DNA from: Candidatus Gastranaerophilales bacterium
Lineage (GTDB): Bacteria; Cyanobacteriota; Vampirovibrionia; Gastranaerophilales; Gastranaerophilaceae
Assembly: GCA_947625305.1 (NCBI GenBank)
Contig: CANQNW010000014.1
Span: 1-52,124 of the forward strand
Reading direction: 5' to 3'
Length of the DNA stretch: 52,124 nucleotides
The notes under the pieces are model-generated. The model ran no database searches, had not been told where the DNA came from, and worked only from the letters and a program-made list of their open reading frames with translations. Position numbers and translations under genes: made by a program. Shown in pieces: positions 25,647-34,076 of the stretch; positions within the stretch are counted from its first letter, which is position 1; every line of letters starts with the position of its first letter.

Positions 25647-27017
25647 ATGTTTAAAGTAATTAAAAATATTACAATCTCAAAACACATATCAACTACAACA
25701 TACCACATAGATTCAACCCCTTTTGCATTAAGTTTTATAACTGATTTAAAAAATCGCATCGAATATGTTTTAAAAGGTAAAATTGCAATTTTATGGGAAT
25801 TTATTGTTCAAACTCTTGATTATGATTTAATCAGGGAATTTGCCGTTAAAAATCAGCTTGAAAATATTCTTGATGATTTTTTATCACAATTAAAGGAAAT
25901 AAATTTAATTGAAACAGATTTAGAATTTCCTTCATATAAAATTAATTATTTCAATCAACATATGAATTTTAATAATAAAGATTATAACTATTTTTTAAAA
26001 TCTAAAAGAAAATTTTGCGAAAATCATAAATTTATAGAAATACTAACATTAGATTTAACCTATAAATGTAATTTAACTTGCAAACACTGCTGTTCACCAC
26101 AAGCAAAAGATGATTGTGAAATAACATATGAGCAGGCAAAAAAAATTATAGATGACTTTTGCGGGTTTGGAATAAATCAAGTTTTTATGACAGGTGGAGA
26201 ATGCACTTTAAATAAAGATTTTTTAAAAATTGCAAAATATGTAAGAAGTAAACATTTAAATCTTTTTATTTCTACTAACGGACAAAAACTATATGACGAT
26301 GAAAATTTGTTTAATGAACTTATAAAAATTTATCCTTATTCTATTCAATTAAGTTTATACAGTACGAACCCTGACATACACGATAATATGACAGGAGTAA
26401 AAGGGTCATATAACAAAACTCTATCGGTAATAAAAAAAATAAAAAAAAATAATATTTCAGCAGGTATTTCAAACTTTGTTTCAAAATACAATAAAACCAG
26501 TGCTAACGATTTGAAAAAACTGGCTAAAGAATTAAATGTCAGTTATACAGATACTTGTTTATTTATTAATAATCCGGAGAATAATAATTTTGAGGCGGAA
26601 CTTTGCGAAAAAGATATTGAAAATTTTTACTATAATCTTGCTCAATATTCATCAACTTATAAAAAATTCGAAAAAAATGATGAATCTCTTTGCACGGCAG
26701 GTATTACAAGAATAGCAATAGCTCCTAACCTTGATATAATTCCTTGTTTATACAATAGACATATATTAGGAAATTACAATACTACAAGCATAAAAGAGTT
26801 GAAAGAAAAAATACTGCCTGAATATCGTAAAATTTTTACATCAAATAATTTAACCGAATGCTTTAAATATGACTATTGTAAATATTGTTCATATTGTTCT
26901 ACTTTAGCTGCATTTAATGAAGGCTTTATGAAAAAATCAGAGATTTTATGCACAAATGCCAGAGCTATGCAAAAAGCATTCTTAAAATATGAACAGTTGA
27001 AAAAAGCTGAAACTTGA
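25647..27017 (+). CDS. RiPP-type maturase: PqqD-like RRE + radical SAM + SPASM
   Basis: 456 residues. Residues about 20-90 (LKGKIAILWEFIVQTLDYD to FLSQLKEINLIE) look like a PqqD-type RiPP recognition element. The radical SAM motif CNLTCKHC gives C141, C145 and C148, with TGGE at 182-185. The C-terminal ~110 residues hold SPASM-like cysteines (SLCTAG..., IIPCLYN, ECFKYDYCKYCSYC) for auxiliary 4Fe-4S clusters. This architecture is that of enzymes that modify ribosomal peptides by radical chemistry. A 54-residue peptide gene with a strong RBS lies 244 bp downstream, the natural candidate substrate. No exporter or protease is adjacent. The chemistry installed cannot be read from sequence. Confidence 0.88.
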   Translation: MFKVIKNITISKHISTTTYHIDSTPFALSFITDLKNRIEYVLKGKIAILWEFIVQTLDYDLIREFAVKNQLENILDDFLSQLKEINLIETDLEFPSYKINYFNQHMNFNNKDYNYFLKSKRKFCENHKFIEILTLDLTYKCNLTCKHCCSPQAKDDCEITYEQAKKIIDDFCGFGINQVFMTGGECTLNKDFLKIAKYVRSKHLNLFISTNGQKLYDDENLFNELIKIYPYSIQLSLYSTNPDIHDNMTGVKGSYNKTLSVIKKIKKNNISAGISNFVSKYNKTSANDLKKLAKELNVSYTDTCLFINNPENNNFEAELCEKDIENFYYNLAQYSSTYKKFEKNDESLCTAGITRIAIAPNLDIIPCLYNRHILGNYNTTSIKELKEKILPEYRKIFTSNNLTECFKYDYCKYCSYCSTLAAFNEGFMKKSEILCTNARAMQKAFLKYEQLKKAET

Positions 27018-27025
27018 TTTATACT
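26997..27025 (+). promoter_or_regulatory. Promoter inside the maturase 3' end
   Basis: TTGAAA (26997-27002), 17 bp, TATACT (27020-27025), AAAGCT, ATG at 27032. It has the same spacing as the maturase promoter and predicts a leaderless start for the G-tract ORF. Confidence 0.55.
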
Positions 27026-27031
27026 AAAGCT

Positions 27032-27233
27032 ATGAGCAAGTTTTTAAGCATGTTTTCAAGATTTAAAAAATCCCCCAAAGTTGGGGGGGGGGATTTTAGG
27101 CTGTAAATTTTCTCAAAAGCCCCTATCTAAAAGAAATTTAAAATCATTTTACTTTTTAATTAATACTCATTCCCTTAAAACTGAAAACAAATCCGTTATA
27201 AAAAACGGAGGTATTTTGCTTGCAAATATTTAA
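27032..27233 (+). CDS. Putative phase-variable small ORF with a G10 tract
   Basis: From the ATG at 27032 the reading is MSKFLSMFSRFKKSPKV, then glycines from a G10 run (27083-27092). With ten G it stops at 27106 (24 residues). With nine G the frame runs on for 46 more codons to 27233, about 66 residues in all, through ILGCKFSQKPLSKRN... to GGILLANI. A -35/-10 pair at ideal spacing lies 6 nt before the ATG. The basic, Phe-rich N-terminus could be a membrane-active or secreted peptide. The tract also forms one arm of a hairpin, so it may instead be only a terminator. No family recognised. Confidence 0.4.
27067..27097 (+). terminator. Hairpin with G10 arm after the maturase gene
   Basis: AAAATCCCCC (27067-27076) pairs with GGGGGATTTT (27088-27097). 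The run of T is only four long and is part of the stem. It may terminate the maturase mRNA 50 bp past the stop, while variation in G number would shift the pairing register. Confidence 0.5.
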
Positions 27234-27261
27234 AAAAAAATAAATATGAAAGGAGCATTTT

Positions 27262-27426
27262 ATGCCAGATGATAAAAATTTAGATGATTTAAGTATTGAT
27301 GAAGTTAATGAACTTTTTAACTCTGTTATAGAAGTACCTGAGGAATGGAAAATCTCCGCTATATCGGTGAATCAATCTTGGATGGACAAATATATTCAGG
27401 GTGATCGTACTGGTTCTTCTTGTTAA
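27262..27426 (+). CDS. Candidate RiPP precursor peptide, 54 residues
   Basis: Below the usual gene-size cut-off but well supported: AAAGGAG lies 6 nt before the ATG. Residues 1-26 are acidic and helical (MPDDKNLDDLSIDEVNELFN), like the leader of peptides recognised by PqqD-type domains. Residues 27-54 form a different, polar segment with two Trp (29 and 40), one Tyr (44) and a single C-terminal Cys (EEWKISAIS..., SWMDKYIQGDRTGSSC). It is encoded downstream of the RRE-radical SAM-SPASM gene on the same strand. The Trp-x-x and terminal Cys residues are plausible sites of radical crosslinking. I know no named family that matches. An unrelated small regulator remains possible. Confidence 0.6.
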   Translation: MPDDKNLDDLSIDEVNELFNSVIEVPEEWKISAISVNQSWMDKYIQGDRTGSSC

Positions 27427-27599
27427 AATTAAAAAACCAGAGACTTTATATGCCAATACCTGATTAATACGAAAAAAGTATTTGTTTAAATATTTTAATA
27501 ATATTTAAAGCAAGTACTTGAAATATTATTTTCTTCTTACTATTATAATAAGCAAGACTTACCCACCACCAAAGTCACAACATCAAAAAGGAAAAAAGA

Positions 27600-27875
27600 A
27601 TGGCTATAAACTTAAAAAACAAAGCCGAAATAGTTAAAAAATTCGGTAAAAATGAACAAGATACAGGCAATGTAGAAACCCAAATTGCACTGTTAACAGA
27701 AAAAATAACAGAATTAACAGAACATCTTAAAAATAATCAAAAAGATTTCCAAGGTCGCAGAGGGCTTTTAATGATGGTTGGTAAAAGAAAAAGACTTTTA
27801 TCATACTTAAAAGACAGAAATCTTGATGATTACAGAAAGATTATTAAAAAATTAAACATAAGAGAAACAAAATAG
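27600..27875 (+). CDS. rpsO: 30S ribosomal protein S15
   Basis: 91 residues, binds the central domain of 16S rRNA. FGKNEQDTGNVETQIALLTEKI, HLKNNQKDFQGRRGLLMMVGKRKRLLSYL is the S15 signature. AAAGGAAAAAAGA lies before the ATG. It has its own terminator; the 170 bp upstream are AT-rich, with a TATAAT near 27543. pnp, often next to rpsO, is absent. Confidence 0.97.
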   Translation: MAINLKNKAEIVKKFGKNEQDTGNVETQIALLTEKITELTEHLKNNQKDFQGRRGLLMMVGKRKRLLSYLKDRNLDDYRKIIKKLNIRETK

Positions 27876-27894
27876 TTAAATTTAAACAAATGTT

Positions 27895-27919
27895 AAAGAC
27901 CGCAATATTTGCGGTCTTT
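27895..27919 (+). terminator. Terminator of rpsO
   Basis: AAAGACCGCAA / TTGCGGTCTTT, 11-bp stem with a 3-nt loop, followed by TTTTT. Confidence 0.92.
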
Positions 27920-27992
27920 TTATTTGACCATGATTTTTTTTGAAGGTACAATTACATAAAACGGTTAGAAGAAATCATGAAAGAGAGTTAAA

Positions 27993-29264
27993 ATGAGTTC
28001 AAAAAAATATTTATTTACTTCTGAATCGGTAACGGAAGGACATCCCGATAAAGTATGCGACCAAATTTCGGATGCAATTTTGGATGAATTCCTTACTAAA
28101 GATTCAAAATCAAGAGTAGCGGCAGAAACCTCCGTTACAACAGGGATGGTGCTTGTATCTGGCGAAATAACTTCCTCATGCTATGTTGATATTCCGCATG
28201 TTGTAAGAACAACAATAGAAAATATAGGATATACAGGCAAATCTTCAGGCGGATTTGACAGTAAAACCTGCGCTGTTATAACTAGTATTGATGAACAATC
28301 TACAGATATAGCAGGCGGTGTTAATAAAGCATTTGAAACAAGAGATAATAATGCTGCAGTTTCATCTGATGAAACAAACAATATAGGTGCGGGCGATCAG
28401 GGTATTATGTTCGGGTTTGCCTGCAACGAAACACCTGAACTTATGCCTCTGCCTATAAGCCTTGCACATAAGCTTTCATATAGACTTGCTCAGGTAAGAA
28501 AACAAGGAATTTTATCTTATTTAAGACCTGACGGTAAATCTCAAGTTACCGTTGAATACGAAAATGATAAACCCGTAAGAATTGATACCGTTGTTATTTC
28601 AACCCAGCATGATGAAACAATAAACGGAATTACCGATAATACTCAAATTCAGGAAATTATAAGAAAAGATGTAATTGAACATGTTATTAATTATGTATTT
28701 TCACATGAAGAATTAAAACCTGATAATTCAACAAAATATTTAATAAATCCTTCGGGAAGATTTGTAATAGGCGGCCCGCAGGGTGATGCAGGTTTAACCG
28801 GAAGAAAAATAATAGTAGATACTTATGGCGGTTACTCAAGACACGGCGGCGGAGCTTTCTCGGGTAAAGATCCAACCAAAGTAGACAGAAGTGCTGCTTA
28901 TGCCGCAAGATATGTTGCTAAAAATATTGTTGCTGCAGGCTTAGCAGATAAATGTGAAATCGAACTTGCTTACGCAATCGGTGTTGCTCAACCTGTTTCT
29001 ATATACGTTGAAACCTTTGGAACAGGTAAAATCTCAGATGATGATATTATGATGCTTATTCAAAAGAACTTTGATTTAAGACCTATTGCTATCATTAATC
29101 AATTTGATTTGAGAAATCTGCCTAAGAAAAACGGCGGTAAATTCTATCAAAAACTCGCTGCATACGGACACTTGGGAAGAACTGATTTTGATGTTCCTTG
29201 GGAACATACAGATAAAGCTCAACTGCTTAAAGAACAAGTTTCTTCTTTAACGGTAGGTGTTTAA
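27993..29264 (+). CDS. metK: S-adenosylmethionine synthase
   Basis: 423 residues, a little longer than the usual 380-400. It makes SAM from methionine and [23 protein letters not shown] (methionine/ATP site), [12 protein letters not shown], and [19 protein letters not shown] (P-loop-like and K ligands) are all intact. GAGAG lies before the ATG. Between the rpsO terminator and this gene there are only about 70 bp, too short for a SAM riboswitch. It supplies the SAM used by the window's three radical SAM enzymes and its methyltransferases. Confidence 0.97.
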   Translation: MSSKKYLFTSESVTEGHPDKVCDQISDAILDEFLTKDSKSRVAAETSVTTGMVLVSGEITSSCYVDIPHVVRTTIENIGYTGKSSGGFDSKTCAVITSIDEQSTDIAGGVNKAFETRDNNAAVSSDETNNIGAGDQGIMFGFACNETPELMPLPISLAHKLSYRLAQVRKQGILSYLRPDGKSQVTVEYENDKPVRIDTVVISTQHDETINGITDNTQIQEIIRKDVIEHVINYVFSHEELKPDNSTKYLINPSGRFVIGGPQGDAGLTGRKIIVDTYGGYSRHGGGAFSGKDPTKVDRSAAYAARYVAKNIVAAGLADKCEIELAYAIGVAQPVSIYVETFGTGKISDDDIMMLIQKNFDLRPIAIINQFDLRNLPKKNGGKFYQKLAAYGHLGRTDFDVPWEHTDKAQLLKEQVSSLTVGV

Positions 29265-29281
29265 ATTAAATTTTAATAATG

Positions 29282-29311
29282 AAAGACTAACAGACAAATC
29301 TGTTAGTCTTT
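29282..29311. terminator. Bidirectional terminator between metK and the CCA-type gene
   Basis: AAAGACTAACAGA / TCTGTTAGTCTTT, 13-bp stem, CAAA loop, then T7 on the plus strand. The stop codon of the convergent gene lies inside the stem. Confidence 0.9.
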
Positions 29312-30526
29312 TTTTAGGAATTTTTTTACAAAATTAATTTCTTCTTCCTTTGAAATTAATCTTCCGTTTAGCTTTTCTTTCAAGATACTTTCAAACAATT
29401 TATTAAAATACGGTGAAGGAATAAAGCCTATTTCTTTTAAATCATCACCAGTTATCAGTACTTGAATATCCTTTAAAGCATTAAGAAATTTAGTAACTGC
29501 AGGATTTCCCGAAATAATATAATATGAAGCAATAGAAAGATTATTTAATTTATTAAACATTTTGTAAATTTGAAAATTATCTTTTACTTTCGCATCTTTT
29601 TTTAAAAGTTCTCTAACTTCCGTTATTACTTTTCTTTCAGATGATGTAATATTTAATCTTTTTATTGCGTAATCGGAATTTACAACAAGTGCGGCAATAT
29701 AAATAAACCAAATTTCATTTTCATTAAATAAATCAAACTCTTTTAAAGATTTAAATCGTTCATTATCAAGATGTAATATCGGATTATCTGAAATTAATTT
29801 GTAAGCTTTTGTACTTATAATTAAATCATATAAATTATCTTTCTTAATATTAAAATACTGATGAAATTCATTCTTAATCCGTTCTAAAGGCATTTTATCA
29901 TTTATATTATTAAGATAATCATTCATAAGATTTTGTGTATTTTCTTCAAGTTCAAAATTAAATCTGACCTTAAATTTTAAAGCCCTGATTATTCTTGAAG
30001 GGTCATCAATGAAACTTTTATCATGAAGAATTCTTATTTTTTTGTTTAATATATCCTGATATCCTCCGCAATAATCAATGAGAGAATATTTTTCCTCCCC
30101 CGTTAATTTTAAAGCAAGAGTATTAATTGTAAAATCCCGCCTTTTTACATCATTTTCAAGTAAACAGCCAAAATTATATGCTTGAGGAAGAACTCCCGAG
30201 TCTGTATATTTTTCTTCCCTTGTTGAGGCAAAATCAATAATTCCGCCATCAGAGAACTGAACTTTTGCGGTTCTTAATTTCTCTTGAATATTCAAGATTT
30301 TACAATTATATTCTTGTTCAAGAACATTTGCAAAATCAACCGCATCGCCTTCTACTGCAATATCAATATCTTTAATCGGATTGCCTAAAATTAAATCTCT
30401 TGTCACTCCGCCTATAAGAAAAATTTTAAATCCGAATTTTTCAGCACAATTTATTGCTGTCTCTACTGCAGATTTATAAATATCTCCTATAGCTGAGTTA
30501 AACTCTTTATCTAAAAGAACTGCCAT
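29303..30526 (-). CDS. CCA tRNA nucleotidyltransferase / poly(A) polymerase family protein
   Basis: 407 residues, class II nucleotidyltransferase. FLIGGVTRDLILGNPIKDIDIAVEG at about 37-60 contains the G-G-x-x-R-D and DxD metal motifs; RRDFTINTLA and DPSRIIRALKF are the next two motifs. The C-terminal half is a helical tRNA-binding region. The enzyme probably adds or repairs the CCA tail of tRNA, but CC-adding, A-adding and poly(A) polymerase variants are not safely told apart by eye. No clear Shine-Dalgarno (ATG follows TTTTGAGGTAGT, where GAGGT may serve). Confidence 0.88.
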   Translation of the reverse strand: MAVLLDKEFNSAIGDIYKSAVETAINCAEKFGFKIFLIGGVTRDLILGNPIKDIDIAVEGDAVDFANVLEQEYNCKILNIQEKLRTAKVQFSDGGIIDFASTREEKYTDSGVLPQAYNFGCLLENDVKRRDFTINTLALKLTGEEKYSLIDYCGGYQDILNKKIRILHDKSFIDDPSRIIRALKFKVRFNFELEENTQNLMNDYLNNINDKMPLERIKNEFHQYFNIKKDNLYDLIISTKAYKLISDNPILHLDNERFKSLKEFDLFNENEIWFIYIAALVVNSDYAIKRLNITSSERKVITEVRELLKKDAKVKDNFQIYKMFNKLNNLSIASYYIISGNPAVTKFLNALKDIQVLITGDDLKEIGFIPSPYFNKLFESILKEKLNGRLISKEEEINFVKKFLKKD

Positions 30527-30578
30527 ACTACCTCAAAAGCCAAGTTATATTTTAACATTTTGAGTTTTATTTGTAAAA

Positions 30579-32219
30579 TTATTTAAGGAATTCTGAAAAT
30601 ACGGAACTTTCTTGTTTATAATTATAATCACCTGCAGAGTTTACGGAAGTATTAATTTGTTTATTCATATTTTGTTTTGCGTGTTTTCTTTTTTCAAGTG
30701 ATTTTGTAATAAATATATTTAGTTTAGCAATACCGATACCTAAAACAAGCCCTGAATATAAATAACCTGCAATTTGTGCGAAACCTGCTTTCCTTACTAA
30801 AGATTTAACTTCAGGTTCCGCCTTTTTATATAATTCTTTAAACGGAACAGCCTTGCCGTCTTTAATTATTTCCTTTGCTTTCGGGAGCAATATTTCATCA
30901 AAAGATTTAACACTTGATTTAGTAAGCCAATTCCAAGCATATTTTACACCTTTTTTAGCACCGTCTTGAACAACAGGGTTATTCATTATTTCTTTACCGC
31001 CTAAGCCTCTTGCAACAAGTTTAGAGACAACTCCGCCTAAAATAAGCCAGTTAGCAAAGCCCAATGTATCTTTAATAAATGATTCTCTAAGTTCGTTTCC
31101 GTCTCTTGATGCTAAAAATCTTGAACCGATTGTGAGTCCGTATAAAAATTTAAATTGATTTAACGTGGGAATCATGCTGTTAAATTGAACATTAGCGGGA
31201 AGTTCGGATAATTTTCCTATACTTGATATAGCTGCTATAGGAAAGCCTATACCCAATATTGTCTTTAATGTTTTAAATGATTTGGATTTACTTGCCTGTT
31301 TATCTTTAACCCCTACAAATCCGTCTTGTCCCGTACGTTTTTTGGTCAAATATCTGTTAACGGGCTGAACAGACATACATAAAGCAGCGCAAATCCCAAG
31401 CCCTAAAGCTGTACTAAGATTTTTATTTTTGGACAATTTCCTTGCAAATTCAGGTATTTTATCAAGAGTTTTAGTTTTAAATGCATTAGATAAAACAACT
31501 GCATTATCAATTAATTCTGTTAAATTTGAAGATACACCTTTTTGGATAACTTTACCCGATGCATCAGTTATGGCATTTAAATTAAAAGCAGTTTGTGCAC
31601 CCGTATCTTTAATAATATTATTTATAATAACAGTTTTAAGCCTATTGACCTCTTTGGTCATATACTTTTTATCTCTGCCTTTTAGTTTGGATAGTACAGA
31701 AGATTTATTCGCCAGTTCAACAAGCTTTTCCGTCAATTCGGTACTTACATTTTCAGAAATCCCTTTAAATTCTGTACCGTTTAGTCCCTTTATATTCTTT
31801 AAAAATTCCGCAAAAAATCTATCTGCTTGCCCTTGAGTGTTCTGCCATATGTTTGACAGATTCATTATCGTATTATTATTTGCATATATCCTTTGCGCCT
31901 TTATACCGTTTACCTTATTAAAATTCTTTGATATTAAAGTACTTGCCCCTAAACCGATTAACCCGACACAGGCATGTATAAAACAACTTATTCCTTCACG
32001 GAACATAGCCTCAATTCCCGCCTGCTTGCCTCTGTTTTTCATTTCAATAGCGGTTCTTGGTATAACCATTGAACATAAATCAACCCCGCATGCACCAAGT
32101 GCAGGCTTTTGATTTATTCCGCGCAACAGCCAAAGTCCGCTGCTTAAGGGACCTTTAAATGATTGTTTTTTGTTTTTTTCTGTTAAAGTGTTGTTCGGCT
32201 GTGCTATTCTATCTATCAT
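30579..32219 (-). CDS. Large unknown protein with several membrane segments
   Basis: 546 residues, basic. Hydrophobic stretches around 70-90 (FIHACVGLIGLGASTLI), 268-285 (LSTALGLGICAALCMSV), 315-335, 385-405 and 490-510 suggest a multi-pass membrane protein; a Ser/Thr/Asn-rich start (TEKNKKQSFKGPLSSGLW) and a Lys-rich end frame them. I recognise no family and no catalytic motif. AAGGA lies 13 nt before the ATG. It is on the same strand as the CCA-type gene, 52 bp ahead, and could be co-transcribed with it. Confidence 0.75.
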   Translation of the reverse strand: MIDRIAQPNNTLTEKNKKQSFKGPLSSGLWLLRGINQKPALGACGVDLCSMVIPRTAIEMKNRGKQAGIEAMFREGISCFIHACVGLIGLGASTLISKNFNKVNGIKAQRIYANNNTIMNLSNIWQNTQGQADRFFAEFLKNIKGLNGTEFKGISENVSTELTEKLVELANKSSVLSKLKGRDKKYMTKEVNRLKTVIINNIIKDTGAQTAFNLNAITDASGKVIQKGVSSNLTELIDNAVVLSNAFKTKTLDKIPEFARKLSKNKNLSTALGLGICAALCMSVQPVNRYLTKKRTGQDGFVGVKDKQASKSKSFKTLKTILGIGFPIAAISSIGKLSELPANVQFNSMIPTLNQFKFLYGLTIGSRFLASRDGNELRESFIKDTLGFANWLILGGVVSKLVARGLGGKEIMNNPVVQDGAKKGVKYAWNWLTKSSVKSFDEILLPKAKEIIKDGKAVPFKELYKKAEPEVKSLVRKAGFAQIAGYLYSGLVLGIGIAKLNIFITKSLEKRKHAKQNMNKQINTSVNSAGDYNYKQESSVFSEFLK

Positions 32220-32429
32220 ATGTTTTGTCTTTTCCTTAAATATTAAGACATACCAAAATTTTTTTTGCTAGATATCCCTATGATTTATTACAAAATTTAA
32301 CCGTAAATTATTTTATCAAAATAAATTTGATTTGTAACAAAATACAAATTTTTCTTTACAAATTAATAAAAAAAATTAAAGTTTTTATAAAATGTGCCGA
32401 TATATACAATACATATAAGGTGTATATTC

Positions 32430-32690
32430 ATGTCAGAAAATATTATTAAACAACCCTTTGGGTTAAATATAGCACTTCCGCAGACTACTATTCAAGAAAT
32501 TCAAAAAATCGCAAAAGAAGAACTTGAAGAAATTACCATTAATCCTTTTATTAATTATTTAGAGGAAAATGATAAAGTGTTTTCAGGCGAAATTGAAGAT
32601 GAAATAGATAAATACCGTTCACAGATATATTCACTTAATGTTTTAATGAATGAAGATCAACCAAGATCGACATTTATTACTAATATGTAA
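32430..32690 (+). CDS. Small acidic unknown protein
   Basis: 86 residues from the ATG that follows AAGGTG; a longer reading from 32394 has no RBS. Acidic and largely helical (TIQEIQKIAKEELEEI, EIEDEIDKYRSQIYSL), with no signal peptide or membrane segment. No family is recognised. It is divergent from the large membrane protein and followed directly by mosaic repeats. It is alone on the plus strand here. Confidence 0.6.
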   Translation: MSENIIKQPFGLNIALPQTTIQEIQKIAKEELEEITINPFINYLEENDKVFSGEIEDEIDKYRSQIYSLNVLMNEDQPRSTFITNM

Positions 32691-32699
32691 AAAAAACTA

Positions 32700-33125
32700 A
32701 TAAACATAGGCACAGGGTGCATAGCACCTTTAAAATTGGTCTAACTTATTATATTTAAGCCCAACTTGAGGCACAGGGTGCATAGCACCTTCAAAGTTTG
32801 GACTAAGTTATTATATTCGAGCCCAACTTGAAACCGGCTATGCCGGGGTGCAGCGGCACCTTTGAAATTGGACTAACTTATTATATTTAAGCCCAACTTG
32901 AGGCATAGGGTGCAGCGCACCTTTATAGTTGGTCTAACTTATTATATTTGAGCCCAACTTGAAACCGGCTATGCCGGCGGGTCTTGGTTTTTGCTTTCTC
33001 TCTGCCCTGTCGCTCGCCACACTTCGTGCCTGCTCGCTTCGGGCATTCACTTATTCAAGTTTCGCTTCGCTGCACTCTACGCAAAAACCGCAAAAAAAAG
33101 GTCGCATCAGCGACCACAGTCTTGT
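32700..33125. repeat. Mosaic intergenic repeat block B
   Basis: Four copies of the same unit as block A (...a(c/g)ttattatatt(t/c)(a/g)agcccaacttga...), at roughly 32740, 32810, 32877 and 32937. They are mixed with ccggctatgccgg hairpins and gggtgca(t)agc(g)cacc linkers. A GC-richer tail ends in aaaaaccgcaaaaaaaagg, the same end as block A, followed by GGTCGC-atca-GCGACC. The frame open here is a by-product. 33126-33245 is AT-rich with nothing visible. Confidence 0.85.
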
Positions 33126-33249
33126 TATGGAGAAAAGGAGTGAAGGAAAATAAGTAATAAAGAAATTGACTATACTATTTAAATTCCCATAATTTAGTAT
33201 ATATAACATATATACTTTTTATATATTAATATATCTTTACACACAAAAA

Positions 33250-33267
33250 AACTGCCCGAAGGCAGTT
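33250..33267 (-). terminator. Terminator of rpmI-rplT
   Basis: AACTGCC-cgaa-GGCAGTT, stem of 7 bp with a tetraloop, followed on the minus strand by TTTTTTT; 21 bp past the rplT stop. Confidence 0.9.
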
Positions 33268-33287
33268 CTTTTTTATATTTTCTTATA

Positions 33288-33638
33288 CTATTTTGAAGAT
33301 TTTGCAGTATCAACAATAATAGAAAATGCATCAGGTTCATTAACCGCTAAATCTGCAAGCATTTTTCTGTTGATTGCAACATTAGAAGTTTTTAGCGCAT
33401 TAATAAATCTTGAATAGCTTAAACCATGTTGTCTTACAGCTGCATTAATTCTTACAATCCATAGACGGCGCATATTTCTCTTTAAATGACGTCTGTCTCT
33501 GTATTGATATTTAAGTTTTTTCATTACTGCAGTATTCGCAACTTTAAATATTCTGCTTCTTGCGCCTTTAAAACTTTTAGCTAATTTTAATATTTTCTTA
33601 TGTCTTTTTCTAAGGACATTTCCACGTTTTATTCTCAT
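33288..33638 (-). CDS. rplT: 50S ribosomal protein L20
   Basis: 116 residues, very basic; early 50S assembly protein and, in several bacteria, a translational repressor of its own operon. [44 protein letters not shown] and [12 protein letters not shown] are the L20 signature. GAAAGGAA lies before the ATG. It follows rpmI by 32 bp. Confidence 0.97.
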   Translation of the reverse strand: MRIKRGNVLRKRHKKILKLAKSFKGARSRIFKVANTAVMKKLKYQYRDRRHLKRNMRRLWIVRINAAVRQHGLSYSRFINALKTSNVAINRKMLADLAVNEPDAFSIIVDTAKSSK

Positions 33639-33670
33639 TTTTAATTTCCTTTCTTCTTCTTAAAATAACA

Positions 33671-33877
33671 TTAATTACACTTCGCATAAGGAAGTTCTTT
33701 TAAAACAAGTTTCTTATGTGTAGCAGAAACTTCAATCATAGAAGAAAGTTTTCTTTTTCTTGACGCACTTTTGTGTTGAAGCAAGTGTCCTTTGCCTGCT
33801 TTTCTTCTTAAGATTTTTCCGCCTGCGGTAATTTTATACCTTTTTGCACCGCTGCGGTGTGTTTTCATTTTAGGCAT
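33671..33877 (-). CDS. rpmI: 50S ribosomal protein L35
   Basis: 68 residues, basic. MPKMKTHRSGAKRYKITAGG and LRRKAGKGHLLQHKSASRKR are diagnostic. AAAGGAG precedes the ATG. It normally follows infC directly, but here a gene on the other strand and 1.1 kb separate them. A -10-like TATTAT on the minus strand (33954-33949) may start a separate rpmI-rplT transcript with a leader of about 65 nt that can fold (ATGCG...CGCAT). Confidence 0.96.
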   Translation of the reverse strand: MPKMKTHRSGAKRYKITAGGKILRRKAGKGHLLQHKSASRKRKLSSMIEVSATHKKLVLKELPYAKCN

Positions 33878-33978
33878 AGTTTTTTCTCCTTTTTATTGAC
33901 TTTTAAAATTAGCCGATTATGCGACATGCCTCCGCATTCTCTGACTTTATAATATAATTTTAATTCAAACATTTTTCT

Positions 33979-34006
33979 TTGCAATAAAAACTTTATATAA
34001 TATAAT
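33979..34006 (+). promoter_or_regulatory. Promoter of the phase-variable radical SAM gene
   Basis: TTGCAA (33979-33984), 16-bp spacer, TATAAT (34001-34006). The gene's AGGAG and ATG follow about 60 nt later. Confidence 0.6.
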
Positions 34007-34076
34007 TTAAACTGAGTATTATATGACTTTATGTTCAACTATAATTAAAGTCTATAAATTATTTAGGAGTATTAAT

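Noticed and set aside
27876-27992. SAM riboswitch upstream of metK
   Set aside because: Only about 70 bp separate the rpsO terminator from metK, and no SAM-aptamer-like stems are visible.
32959-33153. 64-codon frame at the end of repeat block B
   Set aside because: It is a reading of the mosaic repeat tail; the encoded ASLHxxxKPQKK resembles the frame in block A only because the DNA repeats.
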